From Pseudomonas sp. RIT-562 (GTDB taxonomy: Bacteria > Pseudomonadota > Gammaproteobacteria > Pseudomonadales > Pseudomonadaceae), in NCBI RefSeq assembly GCF_026241895.1, contig NZ_JAPJIV010000004.1, positions 124,001-188,000 of the forward strand: 64,000 bases of DNA. The letters are read 5' to 3'. Below are positions 21,207-29,840 of the stretch, piece by piece. Within the stretch, counting starts at the first letter, position 1; each line of letters begins with the position of its first letter. The position numbers and the translations under genes are program-made. The notes beneath the pieces were generated by a model, which was not told where the DNA came from, did not search any database, and worked only from the letters and a program-made list of their open reading frames with translations.

Positions 21207-23585
21207 ATGCGCTATTTGCTGATGTTGCTGCTCTGCTTGCCCCTTTTGGCGAGCGCAGTCGAGTTCGACGAGAACACTCAAAGCCTGCCGTTGGGCCGAG
21301 CCTTGCAAGTATTCGAGGATGCGGGTGGCCAGGCAACCATTGCCGATGTTCGTGCCCAGGACGCTGCTGGACAATTCAAACCCCACGATAATGCCACCCT
21401 CAACGCCGGCTATTCGCGATCAGCATTCTGGCTGAAAATCGACCTGCACTACCGTCTGAAAAATCCGGCGGCGCAAAGGACCTGGCTGCTTGAGCTGGCT
21501 TATCCGCCTCTGGATCATCTTGATCTGTATTTGCCCGATGCTGCCGGTGCCTACCAACTGGTGCGCCAGACCGGCGATGCCTTGCCTTTCAGCACTCGGG
21601 AAATCCGCCAGAACAACTACCTGTTCGATCTGAGTTTCCATCCTGATCAAGCGCAAACCCTGTATCTGCGCCTGCAGAGCGAAGGGTCAATCCAGGCTCC
21701 GGTCACGTTGTGGTCCAGTACCGCGTTCCTCGAAGAACAACCGTTGCGCCTGTATGTGCTGGGTCTGATCTACGGCGTGTTGCTGGGGATGCTGGTCTAC
21801 AACCTGTTCATCTACCTGAGCGTGCGGGACACCAGCTACCTCTATTACATCTTCTACATTGCCTCGTTTGGTCTGTATCAGCTGTCGGTGAATGGCGCGG
21901 CCGTGCAGTACTTCTGGCCAGACAATCCCTGGTGGGCCAACGCCGCCACGCCGTTCTTCATCGGTTGTGCCGGTTTATTCGGCAGTCAGTTCGCCCGCAG
22001 TTTCCTGCAAACGGCCACCCACAGTCGCTGGCTCGATCGCCTGTTGCTGGCGCTGGTCGCCTTCGGTGCGGTGGTCATCGGTTTGTCCCTCATGACCAGC
22101 TACGCCCTGGCCTTGCGCCTGGCCACGGCCCTGGCGCTGACGTTCACCGTGGTGATTTTTGCCGCAGGAATCTTCGCCTGGCTGCGCGGTTTGCGCGTGG
22201 CGCGGTATTTCATCATTGCCTGGTCGGCCTTTCTGCTCGGCGGCATCGTCAATACCCTGATGGTCCTGGGGTATCTGCCGAACATATTCCTGACCATGTA
22301 TTCCAGCCAGATTGGTTCGGCCATCGAAGTCGCGTTGTTGTCCCTGGCGCTGGCGGACCGCATCAACGCCATGCGCGAGCAGCAGGCGCAGACTCTGTTT
22401 GATGCCGGGCAAAAGCTCGAGGTGCTGAACCAACAGCTGGCGCACAGCAACCAGCTCAAGGACGAATTCCTCGCGACCCTGACCCACGAGTTGCGCACGC
22501 CCATGAACGGCGTCATCGGTTCGCTTGAGCTGATGCAAACCGTGGAGATGGATCCGGAGCTGGAGCAGTATCAACAAACGGCTGCAGGATCGGCCCGGGA
22601 CATGATGCGCATGGTCAATGGCATCCTCACCCTGACCGAGTTGCAGGCCGGCAAGCTCACTGCCAGCGCGGCATCGTTCAGTTTGCGCAGCGTGATCGAA
22701 GCCCTGCGAGTGCAGTTCGAGGGCAATGCCCTGAGCAAATCGCTGGACTTCAAGGTCGACGTGACACCAGGCCTTCCCGACCGCTTGTTCGGTGATAGCG
22801 CCAAATTGGCACAGTGCCTGGAGTGCTTGCTGGACAATGCGATCAAGTTCACCCGGGTCGGCGGGCTGGCGCTGCGGGTCACCGGCAAACCCGCGCAACC
22901 AGGGCGAATGGCACTGTGCTTTGCGGTGATCGATACCGGCATCGGCTTTACCGACCTGGGGGAGGCGACTATGTATCAGCGCTTCTTCCAGCTGGACGGC
23001 TCGATGACCCGCGAGTATGGCGGGCTGGGCGTGGGCCTGGCCATTTGTCGGCAGCTGGTCGAGTTGCTTGGCGGGCGACTGACGCACCGCTCCGAACCAG
23101 GGCGTGGCAGTCGTTTCCAGCTGGATGTCGAATTTGAACTGCCGATCATGCAATCTGCGCCCCGAACCGCGCAGCAGTACTCGCGCTTGCGTCAGGCGCG
23201 CGATTGCAGGGTGCTGCTGGTGGACGAGAACACCGTTAACCAACTGGTGATCCGCGGCATGTTGCTCAAGCTCGGGTTTCAGGTGCGCACGGCGGACAGT
23301 GGCCCGGCGGCATTGGATTTCCTGCAGCGGGAGGCGTTTGATGCGGTATTGCTCGACTGCCAGTTGCCGCCATTCAACGGAGTCTGTGTCAGCAACCAGA
23401 TCCGGACCCTGGCCGGATGCGCCGAGTTGCCAATATTCATCATCGCCTTGAGTGTTGATCGGGAGCACTGTGTCGCGAGCGCCTACACCGATTATCTGAG
23501 CAAGCCGGTTAAATTCGAGGATTTGCAGGCCGCACTGCAACGACGGGTGCTGGGCTTCGAGCAGGGCGAAAGCGCCGCCAATTAG
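21207..23585 (+). CDS. ladS: LadS-type hybrid sensor histidine kinase
   Basis: A 792-residue hybrid kinase. Order: signal peptide (1-18); 7TMR-DISMED2 periplasmic sensor (about 30-165); seven-helix 7TMR-DISM region (about 180-390); HisKA with His427 in ATLTHELRTPMNG; HATPase (LLDNAIKFTRVGG, DTGIGF, GGLGVGLAI); receiver domain (about 672-785) with Asp in FDAVLLDCQLP and Lys in LSKPVK. No Hpt domain. In P. aeruginosa, LadS (also next to thiD) feeds phosphate to the GacS/GacA system and so to RsmY/RsmZ and the biofilm/virulence switch. The same position and architecture support ladS here. One acidic residue in the receiver pocket is Glu (VLLVDENTVN), which is tolerated in the family. Confidence 0.93.
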   Translation: MRYLLMLLLCLPLLASAVEFDENTQSLPLGRALQVFEDAGGQATIADVRAQDAAGQFKPHDNATLNAGYSRSAFWLKIDLHYRLKNPAAQRTWLLELAYPPLDHLDLYLPDAAGAYQLVRQTGDALPFSTREIRQNNYLFDLSFHPDQAQTLYLRLQSEGSIQAPVTLWSSTAFLEEQPLRLYVLGLIYGVLLGMLVYNLFIYLSVRDTSYLYYIFYIASFGLYQLSVNGAAVQYFWPDNPWWANAATPFFIGCAGLFGSQFARSFLQTATHSRWLDRLLLALVAFGAVVIGLSLMTSYALALRLATALALTFTVVIFAAGIFAWLRGLRVARYFIIAWSAFLLGGIVNTLMVLGYLPNIFLTMYSSQIGSAIEVALLSLALADRINAMREQQAQTLFDAGQKLEVLNQQLAHSNQLKDEFLATLTHELRTPMNGVIGSLELMQTVEMDPELEQYQQTAAGSARDMMRMVNGILTLTELQAGKLTASAASFSLRSVIEALRVQFEGNALSKSLDFKVDVTPGLPDRLFGDSAKLAQCLECLLDNAIKFTRVGGLALRVTGKPAQPGRMALCFAVIDTGIGFTDLGEATMYQRFFQLDGSMTREYGGLGVGLAICRQLVELLGGRLTHRSEPGRGSRFQLDVEFELPIMQSAPRTAQQYSRLRQARDCRVLLVDENTVNQLVIRGMLLKLGFQVRTADSGPAALDFLQREAFDAVLLDCQLPPFNGVCVSNQIRTLAGCAELPIFIIALSVDREHCVASAYTDYLSKPVKFEDLQAALQRRVLGFEQGESAAN

Positions 23586-23660
23586 GCAGGTATGACACTT
23601 TGAACGGCCACGGGGCAGTGCTTAACTGAAAATCCCTTGGCCGACCAAAGGAACCCCGTC

Positions 23661-25307
23661 ATGAACCTGCATCAGTTCGCCGAAACCCATGAAGTCACCA
23701 ACCAGCCACCGTCGCTGGAGGGTGCCAACCTGTACCGGATCGATTTGCCACTGCAGGAGTGGTCGCGGCGCTTTGGCGCTGGCTGGGCCGAATCGCGCAT
23801 TGATGCCTACGGAGCTTTGGCGGGCGGGCCCTTGATGGCCGCAGGGTTTCTGGCCAACGAAAACAAGCCGGTGTTTTCCAGCCATGACCGTTATGGTCAT
23901 CGCATCGACCTGGTGGAGTTTCACCCGGCCTATCATGAGTTAATGCGCACCGCAGTCGAGCACGGCCTGACCTCCTTGCCCTGGGCGCATCCGCAGGCGG
24001 GGGCACATGTTGCCCGTGCCTCCATGACTTATCTGCACAGCCAGGCTGAAGCCGGTAGCGGTTGCCCGCTGACCATGACCTTTGCCAGTGTGCCGGCGCT
24101 GCGCCTGCAACCGGACTTGGCCGAGCAATGGCTGCCGAAAATTCTCGCCACCCAATACGATCCGCGCAATATCGGCATGGCGCACAAGTCCGGGGTCACC
24201 ATCGGCATGGCCATGACCGAGAAGCAGGGCGGCACCGATGTTCGTGCCAACACCACCAAGGCCTATCCGGTCGGTGCCAGTGGCCCCGGTCAGGCCTACG
24301 AACTGGTGGGTCACAAGTGGTTTTGCTCGGCGCCGATGTGCGATGCCTTCCTGACGCTGGCGCAGACGGACAAAGGCCTGACGTGCTTCCTGTTGCCGCG
24401 CCATCGCCCGGACGACACACGCAACCAGTTCTATATCCAGCGTTTGAAGAACAAGTTGGGCAACTGCTCCAACGCCTCCAGTGAAGTGGAGTTTCGCGGA
24501 GCGCTGGCCTGGATGGTCGGCGAAGAAGGTCGCGGGGTGCCGACCATCATCGAGATGGTCGCCATGACTCGTTTTGATTGCATGGTCGGTTCCAGCTCGC
24601 TGATGCGTCAGGCCCTGACTCAGGCCAGCCATCACTGCGCGCACCGGAGCGTTGGCGGCAGGCTGCTCAGTGAGCAGCCGTTGATGCAGAACGTGCTGGC
24701 CGACCTGGCGCTGGAAAGCGAAGCGGCGCTGGCTTTAAGCCTGCGCATGGGGCGCGCCCTGGATCATCTGGACGACAGTCATGAAGCCAAATTCGCCCGC
24801 CTGGTGACGGCCGTGGGCAAGTATTGGATCTGCAAGCGCGCGCCGGCGATGATCAACGAGGCCGCCGAATGCATGGGTGGTGCAGGTTATGTCGAGGACA
24901 GCATCCTGCCGCGCCTGTACCGCGAGGCACCGGTGAATTCGACATGGGAGGGCTCCGGTAACGTGCAGTGCCTCGACGTGCTGCGGGCGTTGTCGAAAGA
25001 GCCGGGAGTGCTCGATGTGCTGTTCAGTGAACTGGGCGATGGCCACGGCGACAAGCGCCTGGCTGCGCATATTCAACAGTTGCAGGCGGCGTTCAAGGAC
25101 ACTGGCGATATTCAGTATCGTGCCCGGCAGCTCACCGAAGACATTGCCCTGGGCTTGCAGGCCAAGTTGCTGCTGGAGGCAGGCAACACCGTGGTCAGCG
25201 ATGCCTTTATCGCCAGTCGCCTGGGTTCGGCCGGTCGGGTGTACGGCGCGTTGCCATGTGGGTTGGATGTGCCAGCGATCGTCGCCCGCTCTACCCCGAA
25301 CATCTGA
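23661..25307 (+). CDS. Acyl-CoA dehydrogenase, AidB-like
   Basis: A 548-residue flavoprotein of the acyl-CoA dehydrogenase superfamily, AidB branch (longer than the 380-residue fatty-acid type). AidB-like marks are NQPPSLEGANLY at the start, the MTEKQGGTDVRANTTKA flavin-binding segment, and the C-terminal MNEAAECMGGAGYVEDS-type motif (here INEAAECMGGAGYVEDS) and YREAPVNSTWEGSGNV. AidB proteins bind DNA and FAD and are linked to alkylation response in E. coli; many Pseudomonas paralogues are of unknown substrate. AAAGGA precedes the ATG at 23661. Stands alone, followed by a REP. Confidence 0.88.
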   Translation: MNLHQFAETHEVTNQPPSLEGANLYRIDLPLQEWSRRFGAGWAESRIDAYGALAGGPLMAAGFLANENKPVFSSHDRYGHRIDLVEFHPAYHELMRTAVEHGLTSLPWAHPQAGAHVARASMTYLHSQAEAGSGCPLTMTFASVPALRLQPDLAEQWLPKILATQYDPRNIGMAHKSGVTIGMAMTEKQGGTDVRANTTKAYPVGASGPGQAYELVGHKWFCSAPMCDAFLTLAQTDKGLTCFLLPRHRPDDTRNQFYIQRLKNKLGNCSNASSEVEFRGALAWMVGEEGRGVPTIIEMVAMTRFDCMVGSSSLMRQALTQASHHCAHRSVGGRLLSEQPLMQNVLADLALESEAALALSLRMGRALDHLDDSHEAKFARLVTAVGKYWICKRAPAMINEAAECMGGAGYVEDSILPRLYREAPVNSTWEGSGNVQCLDVLRALSKEPGVLDVLFSELGDGHGDKRLAAHIQQLQAAFKDTGDIQYRARQLTEDIALGLQAKLLLEAGNTVVSDAFIASRLGSAGRVYGALPCGLDVPAIVARSTPNI

Positions 25308-25315
25308 GTAGCCCG

Positions 25316-25401
25316 ATTCCTGTAGGAGTGTGCCTGCTCGCGATGACGGTGTGGCAGATTCGATTGATGCTATCGCGAGCAGGCTCACTCCTACAGGGAA
25401 T
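25316..25401. repeat. REP pair, sub-family A
   Basis: Inverted arms ATTCCTGTAGGAGTGTGCC.. (25316-25344) and ..GGCTCACTCCTACAGGGAAT (25372-25401), matching the 17269 copy except for one base in the first arm (GTGTGCC for GTGAGCC). Confidence 0.88.
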
Positions 25402-25463
25402 CCAGTGTGCTTGCAGCAATTGTGTACTGACCACTGTTCCCGTGAAGCGACGATGCAGGCAAG

Positions 25464-26963
25464 ATGAAGCTCTGCAAGTCAGAACACAGGATGCTGATCG
25501 TGACCGAAGCTTTTATTGTCGTTCAAACCGCCGAGCAAGCCGTGGACCGGCTTGCGCTCTTGCACGAACGTGCAACTACCGCGCTGAATCAGGCGCTCAA
25601 GCGTTACCTCAAGGATCGTATCGAACCCGACGCCGAACAGCGTGCGATGTTTCGTTATCCTGAATTGCGGCTGACTTATCACTGCCAGGGCGAAGTGCCG
25701 CAGACCACCCGCGCCTACGCCAAGGTTCAACTGCCGGGCACTTACAGCGTTACCGTCACGCACCCTGCAGCGTTTCGCAAATACCTGCTGGAACAGCTGG
25801 TGCCGCTGATGCATGACTTCACCGTGACCGTGGAAGTCGGGGTCAGCCAGCAGAACATCCCCTATCCCTACGTGGTCGAGCAGGGCGACGAGCTCGCGGG
25901 CTCCGGCGTAACGGCGGCAGTGCTGGCGCGCGTCTTCCCGAGTACCGACCTGTCTGCTGCCACCGATGGCATCGCCGATGGCCTGTACGATTGGGAAAAT
26001 ACCGATCCGCTGCCACTGGCCCTGTTCGACGCCGCGCGGGTGGACTTCTCCCTGCGCCGCCTGGTGCATTACACCGGCAGCGACTGGCGCCATGTGCAGC
26101 CGTGGATCCTGCTGACCAACTACCACCGTTACGTCGACCAGTTCATCGTGCACGGCCTGGAGCAACTGCGCAGCGATCCGCGCTTCGTACGCATGGTGCT
26201 ACCGGGCAACGTGATCATCGAAAAGAGCATGGATCACGGCGAGGCATCGGCCATTGCCGCAGGCGTGGTGTGGCACCGTTACCAGATGCCGGCCTATCAC
26301 CTGATCGCCAGCGATGGCCACGGCGTGACCCTGGTGAATATCGGCGTCGGCCCGTCCAACGCCAAGAACATCACTGATCACCTGGCAGTCCTGCGTCCGC
26401 ATTGCTGGTTGATGATCGGCCACTGTGGCGGTCTGCGTCAGTCCCAGACCATCGGGGACTACGTCCTGGCTCACGCTTATATGCGTCGCGACGGGATTCT
26501 CGACCGGGTGGTGCCGCCGAACATTCCGATTCCGGCCCTGGCCGAAGTACAGATGGCCTTGCAGCAGGCAGCGGCGAACATCACTGGCGAGAAGGGCGAC
26601 GAGCTGAAGAAACGCCTGCGCACCGGCACCGTACTGACTTACGACGACCGTAACTGGGAGCTGCGCTGGGCCCAGGAGCGGCCGCTGATCAACCTGTCCC
26701 GCGCCGTGGCGGTGGACATGGAAAGCGGCACCATCGCTGCCCAGGGTTATCGTTTGCGGGTGCCTTACGGCACGTTGCTCTGCGTCTCGGACAAGCCGCT
26801 GCACAGCGAAATCAAGCTGCCGGGGTCGGCCAATGCGTTCTACGAGCGAGCGGTCAGCCAGCATTTGAAGATCGGCATCGAGGCGGTGGATCTGCTGCGC
26901 ACTGAACTCAACTCGCTGCACTCGCGCAAACTGCGCAGTTTCGACGAGCCACCGTTCCGCTAA
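25464..26963 (+). CDS. amn: AMP nucleosidase
   Basis: Amn hydrolyses AMP to adenine and ribose 5-phosphate. The product is 499 residues: an N-terminal regulatory domain (about 1-180) and a C-terminal nucleoside-phosphorylase-like domain with IGHCGGLRQSQTIGDYVLA, VAVDMESGTIAAQGYR and LCVSDKPLHSEIKLPG. Start is uncertain: ATG 25464 (AGG five bases upstream), ATG 25491, or GTG 25500 (AGGA eight bases upstream; conserved region begins here). I give the longest. A hairpin follows the stop. Confidence 0.93.
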   Translation: MKLCKSEHRMLIVTEAFIVVQTAEQAVDRLALLHERATTALNQALKRYLKDRIEPDAEQRAMFRYPELRLTYHCQGEVPQTTRAYAKVQLPGTYSVTVTHPAAFRKYLLEQLVPLMHDFTVTVEVGVSQQNIPYPYVVEQGDELAGSGVTAAVLARVFPSTDLSAATDGIADGLYDWENTDPLPLALFDAARVDFSLRRLVHYTGSDWRHVQPWILLTNYHRYVDQFIVHGLEQLRSDPRFVRMVLPGNVIIEKSMDHGEASAIAAGVVWHRYQMPAYHLIASDGHGVTLVNIGVGPSNAKNITDHLAVLRPHCWLMIGHCGGLRQSQTIGDYVLAHAYMRRDGILDRVVPPNIPIPALAEVQMALQQAAANITGEKGDELKKRLRTGTVLTYDDRNWELRWAQERPLINLSRAVAVDMESGTIAAQGYRLRVPYGTLLCVSDKPLHSEIKLPGSANAFYERAVSQHLKIGIEAVDLLRTELNSLHSRKLRSFDEPPFR

Positions 26964-26981
26964 CAGTTCCCATGGTCATTT

Positions 26982-27031
26982 GACGGTCGGGGCACTAGCA
27001 TTGGCAGCCCTGACCGTTAGATGTTCTTTTT
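26982..27031 (+). terminator. Terminator between amn and rluE
   Basis: A stem GACGGTCGGGGC / GCCCTGACCGTT (26982-26993 and 27007-27018, one mismatch and a G-T pair), then CTTTTT at 27026-27031. The T-run is displaced by eight bases, so efficiency is uncertain. Confidence 0.5.
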
Positions 27032-27034
27032 GCC

Positions 27035-27676
27035 ATGTCTCGTCCCCCACGTCCTGTTTCCCGTCGCCCAGGCACGAAACCCGCACCCGCCACCTCGGCC
27101 CCGCGCCGGGTCGCCAAGGCGCCGCCTGCCGAACCGAAGTTGATCCTGTTCAACAAACCGTTTGATGTGCTGACTCAATTCAGCGACGGCGAGGGGCGGG
27201 CGACGCTCAAGGATTACATCGAGATCCCCGGAATCTACCCGGCGGGACGCCTGGATCGCGACAGTGAAGGCTTGCTGTTGCTGACCAACGACGGTCAGTT
27301 GCAGGCGCGGATTGCCGATCCGAAACACAAGCTGGCCAAGACCTACTGGGTGCAGGTGGAAGGTGAGCCGAGTGCGCAGCAGTTGCAAAGCCTGCGTGAT
27401 GGCGTCGAGCTCAACGACGGCATGACCTTGCCTGCCGAGGCCCGGCAGCTGGATGAGCCCGAGCTTTGGCCGCGCAATCCACCCGTGCGGTTTCGCAAAA
27501 GCGTGCCGACCAGTTGGCTGGAATTGGTCATTCGCGAGGGGCGTAACCGCCAGGTGCGGCGCATGACGGCTGCCGTCGGTTTGCCGACTTTGCGCCTGGT
27601 GCGAGTCAGAATTGGCGACTGGACGATCGAAGGGCTCGATCAAGGCCAGTGGAAAGAAGTGCCTGCGCGTTTATAA
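27035..27676 (+). CDS. rluE: 23S rRNA pseudouridine synthase, RluE type
   Basis: A 213-residue RsuA/RluB/E/F-family pseudouridine synthase without an S4 domain, the RluE layout (modifies U2457 of 23S rRNA in E. coli). The catalytic Asp lies in [19 protein letters not shown], and [26 protein letters not shown] and [12 protein letters not shown] are also present. The first 33 residues are a basic Pro/Arg/Ala-rich extension. Its last six bases overlap the end of the convergent DUF2788 gene. Confidence 0.93.
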   Translation: MSRPPRPVSRRPGTKPAPATSAPRRVAKAPPAEPKLILFNKPFDVLTQFSDGEGRATLKDYIEIPGIYPAGRLDRDSEGLLLLTNDGQLQARIADPKHKLAKTYWVQVEGEPSAQQLQSLRDGVELNDGMTLPAEARQLDEPELWPRNPPVRFRKSVPTSWLELVIREGRNRQVRRMTAAVGLPTLRLVRVRIGDWTIEGLDQGQWKEVPARL

Positions 27677-27880
27677 AGCGCCGGATTCGATCAGGCCGAT
27701 CACTACGCTTTTAATGATGAACGCCGCCACGCCCAAACCTAGCACGAAGAACAGAATCATCGAGCCAAAGCGCCCGGCCTTGGATTTTTTCGCCAGATCC
27801 CAGACGATGAAACCCATGAATATGATCAGGATGGTGACCAGACCGGTCATCATCCACTCTTCGAATACTGCAGGATCCAT
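27671..27880 (-). CDS. DUF2788 small membrane protein
   Basis: A 69-residue inner-membrane protein with two hydrophobic helices (about residues 10-28 and 38-62) joined by the cytoplasmic loop [13 protein letters not shown], matching the DUF2788 pattern of gammaproteobacteria. Convergent with, and overlapping by 6 bases, the rluE 3' end. Function unknown. Confidence 0.82.
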   Translation of the reverse strand: MDPAVFEEWMMTGLVTILIIFMGFIVWDLAKKSKAGRFGSMILFFVLGLGVAAFIIKSVVIGLIESGAL

Positions 27881-27974
27881 CGAACATCTCCAGCGTGGGC
27901 GCGGCTAAAAGGGCGGGGCGAGTATACGTCATGGGGGGAGAGTGGGGCATTGACCTGTGTCGTCTATGCGGGCC

Positions 27975-28002
27975 CTATCGCGAGCAGGCTCAGCTGCGCA
28001 GG
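27975..28002. repeat. Solitary half REP at the end of the Lrp gene
   Basis: CTATCGCGAGCAGGCTCAGCT resembles one arm of sub-family A and crosses the stop codon of the Lrp-type gene, so the last few codons of that gene derive from, or were replaced by, REP sequence. Confidence 0.55.
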
Positions 28003-28472
28003 TGAGTCAACGGCAACTCGGTACTGTTCAACACCTGGTTCAACACAAAACTCGAGCGCACACTCGTCACCCCATCGATCCGTGTCAGGTGCCCCAGCAG
28101 CAGTTTCTGGTAGTGATCCATATCCGGCACCACTACTTTGAGCTGATAGTCGGCATCCATCCCTGTCACCAGGCTGCATTCCAGCACCTGTGGCAAGGTG
28201 CGGATCGCCGCTTCGAAATTCTCGAAGCGTTCCGGCGTGTGTCGGTCCATGCCGATCAGCACGTAAGCCGTGAGGCTCAGGCCGAGCATCTTGCGATCCA
28301 GCAGGGCCACCTGGCGTGTGATGTAGCCGTCGTCCTCCAGCTGCTTGACCCGACGTGAGCAAGGGGAAGGCGACAGGCCTATGCGCTCGGCCAGCTCCTG
28401 GTTGGAGATGCGCGCGTCGCGCTGCAATTCCGCCAAAATGCTCAAGTCGTATCGGTCGAGTTTGCTCATCAT
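27990..28472 (-). CDS. Lrp/AsnC family transcriptional regulator
   Basis: A 160-residue regulator with an N-terminal AsnC-type helix-turn-helix (LDRYDLSILAELQRDARISNQELAERIGLSPSPCSRRVKQLEDDGYI) and a C-terminal RAM ligand-binding domain (about 70-145; VLECSLVTGMDADYQLKVVVPDM). The tandem ATG-ATG leaves the start at 28472 or 28469. The partner gene it controls is not apparent; the forward side carries a 414-base gene-free region. Confidence 0.92.
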   Translation of the reverse strand: MMSKLDRYDLSILAELQRDARISNQELAERIGLSPSPCSRRVKQLEDDGYITRQVALLDRKMLGLSLTAYVLIGMDRHTPERFENFEAAIRTLPQVLECSLVTGMDADYQLKVVVPDMDHYQKLLLGHLTRIDGVTSVRSSFVLNQVLNSTELPLTHLRS

Positions 28473-28639
28473 TCAGGCCTTTATCATAACTATTGCGGCA
28501 GATTATCTATCCATGGTTAAAAATTGCGCAAGTGATGTTTAATCGAGCAATCTTCGCAATCCTCTGCTGCAGCCTAAAGCCTATTCTTATTACCAGAATC
28601 ACTGCTCGGACAAACAGTCCACTGCAGCTCGCCCAATCA

Positions 28640-28786
28640 GGCCTGCTGCGGCCGCCACCCTCCACCGGGGGATGTGCCGGCCTCCGAGCTGCACACTGTC
28701 CAGAAGACGGCGTGAGGTGAGCCGACGTCATAAGCGTCGAGCACGGACGAAGTTCTCAAAGGGAGGCCGACGGGTCTCCCTTTTTT
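28640..28786 (+). ncRNA. Candidate small RNA or orphan leader ending in a strong terminator
   Basis: The 414-base gap 28473-28886 has no convincing frame but ends, on the forward strand, in a strong intrinsic terminator well before the start of the next gene. Upstream of it are GC-rich foldable segments (CCACCCTCCACCGGGGGATG near 28657, and the small hairpin GACG-TCATAAG-CGTC near 28723). A transcript must therefore end at about 28786. The 5' end given is a guess. It could equally be the leader of an attenuated transcript for the DUF6515 gene. No family recognised. Confidence 0.35.
28758..28786 (+). terminator. Rho-independent terminator in the Lrp-DUF6515 gap
   Basis: AAAGGGAG, a ten-base loop (GCCGACGGGT), CTCCCTTT, then a continued T-run (TTTTTT at 28781-28786). 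The terminator is complete and lies 100 bases before the next start codon. Confidence 0.85.
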
Positions 28787-28886
28787 ATCGCCTGCGAAAA
28801 ATACCGTGCGACTGATAACCTGTTGCAGAACCGGCCTGTGCTTTCCCAGTCTTACGTACAAGCCCCGAGCACCTGTGAGGAAAAGC

Positions 28887-29840
28887 ATGAAGTCGCGCAT
28901 CTGGCATTTGGCCGGTGTTGGTTTGTTATGCATCAGTGTCACCTCCCAAGCGCTGGCGGATGAACCGCAGCACAACGGGCAGAATCGCAATGGGCCAGAT
29001 CGCAATGGCCAGGATCGCAATGGACCAGATCGTAACGGGCCGGATCGAAACAGCCAGGGGCGCCCGCCGCCGGATTACAACAGCCCGGTGCGTCCGCCGC
29101 CCCCACCACCCCAGCTACCAGCCAACGACTTGCCGATCCAGGGTCGGCCCGACAGCGTGCGCCAGACCCAGGAACCGCAGCGCGGTTATTACCAGGATGT
29201 GCCACGGCGCAACAATGGCAACCCGCAGTGGCAGGTCGGCGGGCCGGGTTCACGTCCCGATGACCAGCGTTATGACAATCGCTGGCCCGGTCGTCCGCCG
29301 GGTCATGGCAATGGTTGGGGGCCGGGGCCGCAGTATCGCCCAGGGCACGTGATCGACCGCTTCCCGGAGCGTGATTACCGCGTGCCATACGGGGGCCGCG
29401 ACTATTTCTATTCTGGCGGCTACTGGTACCGGCCGCAGGGGCCCCGTTATGTGGTGGTGCAGCCACCACGCGGGATTCGTGTGGGCTATCTGCCGGAATA
29501 CGCACAGGAAGTGTGGATCGGCGGTTCGCTGCTGTTCCTGGCGGCCGGCTCGTACTACGCCTATCAGGAAAGCACCCGCGACTACGTAGTGGTCGAGCCG
29601 CCGGGACAACCGCTGCCGCAGTCGGCCAGCAACGGCTATGACGTGGAAGCCTATCCGGCAAACGGCCAGTCGCCGCAGCAGGTCAATCAGGACGGCTACG
29701 ACTGCTATCGATATGCGGTCGAGCAGAGTGGTTTTGATCCGCGTGCCGACACCTACCAGCCGGACCCGTCGGTGGTGCAAATCTACCGTCAGGCCCAGGG
29801 CAACTGTCTCGGCAGCCGCGGTTATCAGGTCAAATTCTGA
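28887..29840 (+). CDS. Exported DUF6515-like protein with pentapeptide-type N-terminal repeats
   Basis: A 317-residue protein: signal peptide (about 1-24, ...SQALADE), then a low-complexity N-half with six tandem NGPDR-type five-residue units and Pro/Arg/Gln-rich sequence. A C-terminal domain follows (RDYFYSGGYWYRPQGPRYVVVQPPRGIRVGYLPE, a hydrophobic GGSLLFLAAGSYYAY, and RDYVVVEPP) of the DUF6515 kind. A last Cys-containing module (DGYDCYRYAVEQSGFDP ... QGNCLGSRGYQVKF) may form a disulfide. Likely periplasmic or outer-membrane; role unknown. TGAGGAAAAGC before the ATG sets the start. Its 3' end overlaps the convergent exporter gene by 16 bases. Confidence 0.82.
   Translation: MKSRIWHLAGVGLLCISVTSQALADEPQHNGQNRNGPDRNGQDRNGPDRNGPDRNSQGRPPPDYNSPVRPPPPPPQLPANDLPIQGRPDSVRQTQEPQRGYYQDVPRRNNGNPQWQVGGPGSRPDDQRYDNRWPGRPPGHGNGWGPGPQYRPGHVIDRFPERDYRVPYGGRDYFYSGGYWYRPQGPRYVVVQPPRGIRVGYLPEYAQEVWIGGSLLFLAAGSYYAYQESTRDYVVVEPPGQPLPQSASNGYDVEAYPANGQSPQQVNQDGYDCYRYAVEQSGFDPRADTYQPDPSVVQIYRQAQGNCLGSRGYQVKF
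28974..29063 (+). repeat. Six tandem 15-base units (NGxxR)
   Basis: Codons for NGQNR, NGPDR, NGQDR, NGPDR, NGPDR and NSQGR follow one another without gap, each 15 bases and about 80-90% alike (for example AATGGGCCAGATCGC). A coding minisatellite that can change length by slippage or recombination in frame. Confidence 0.85.
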
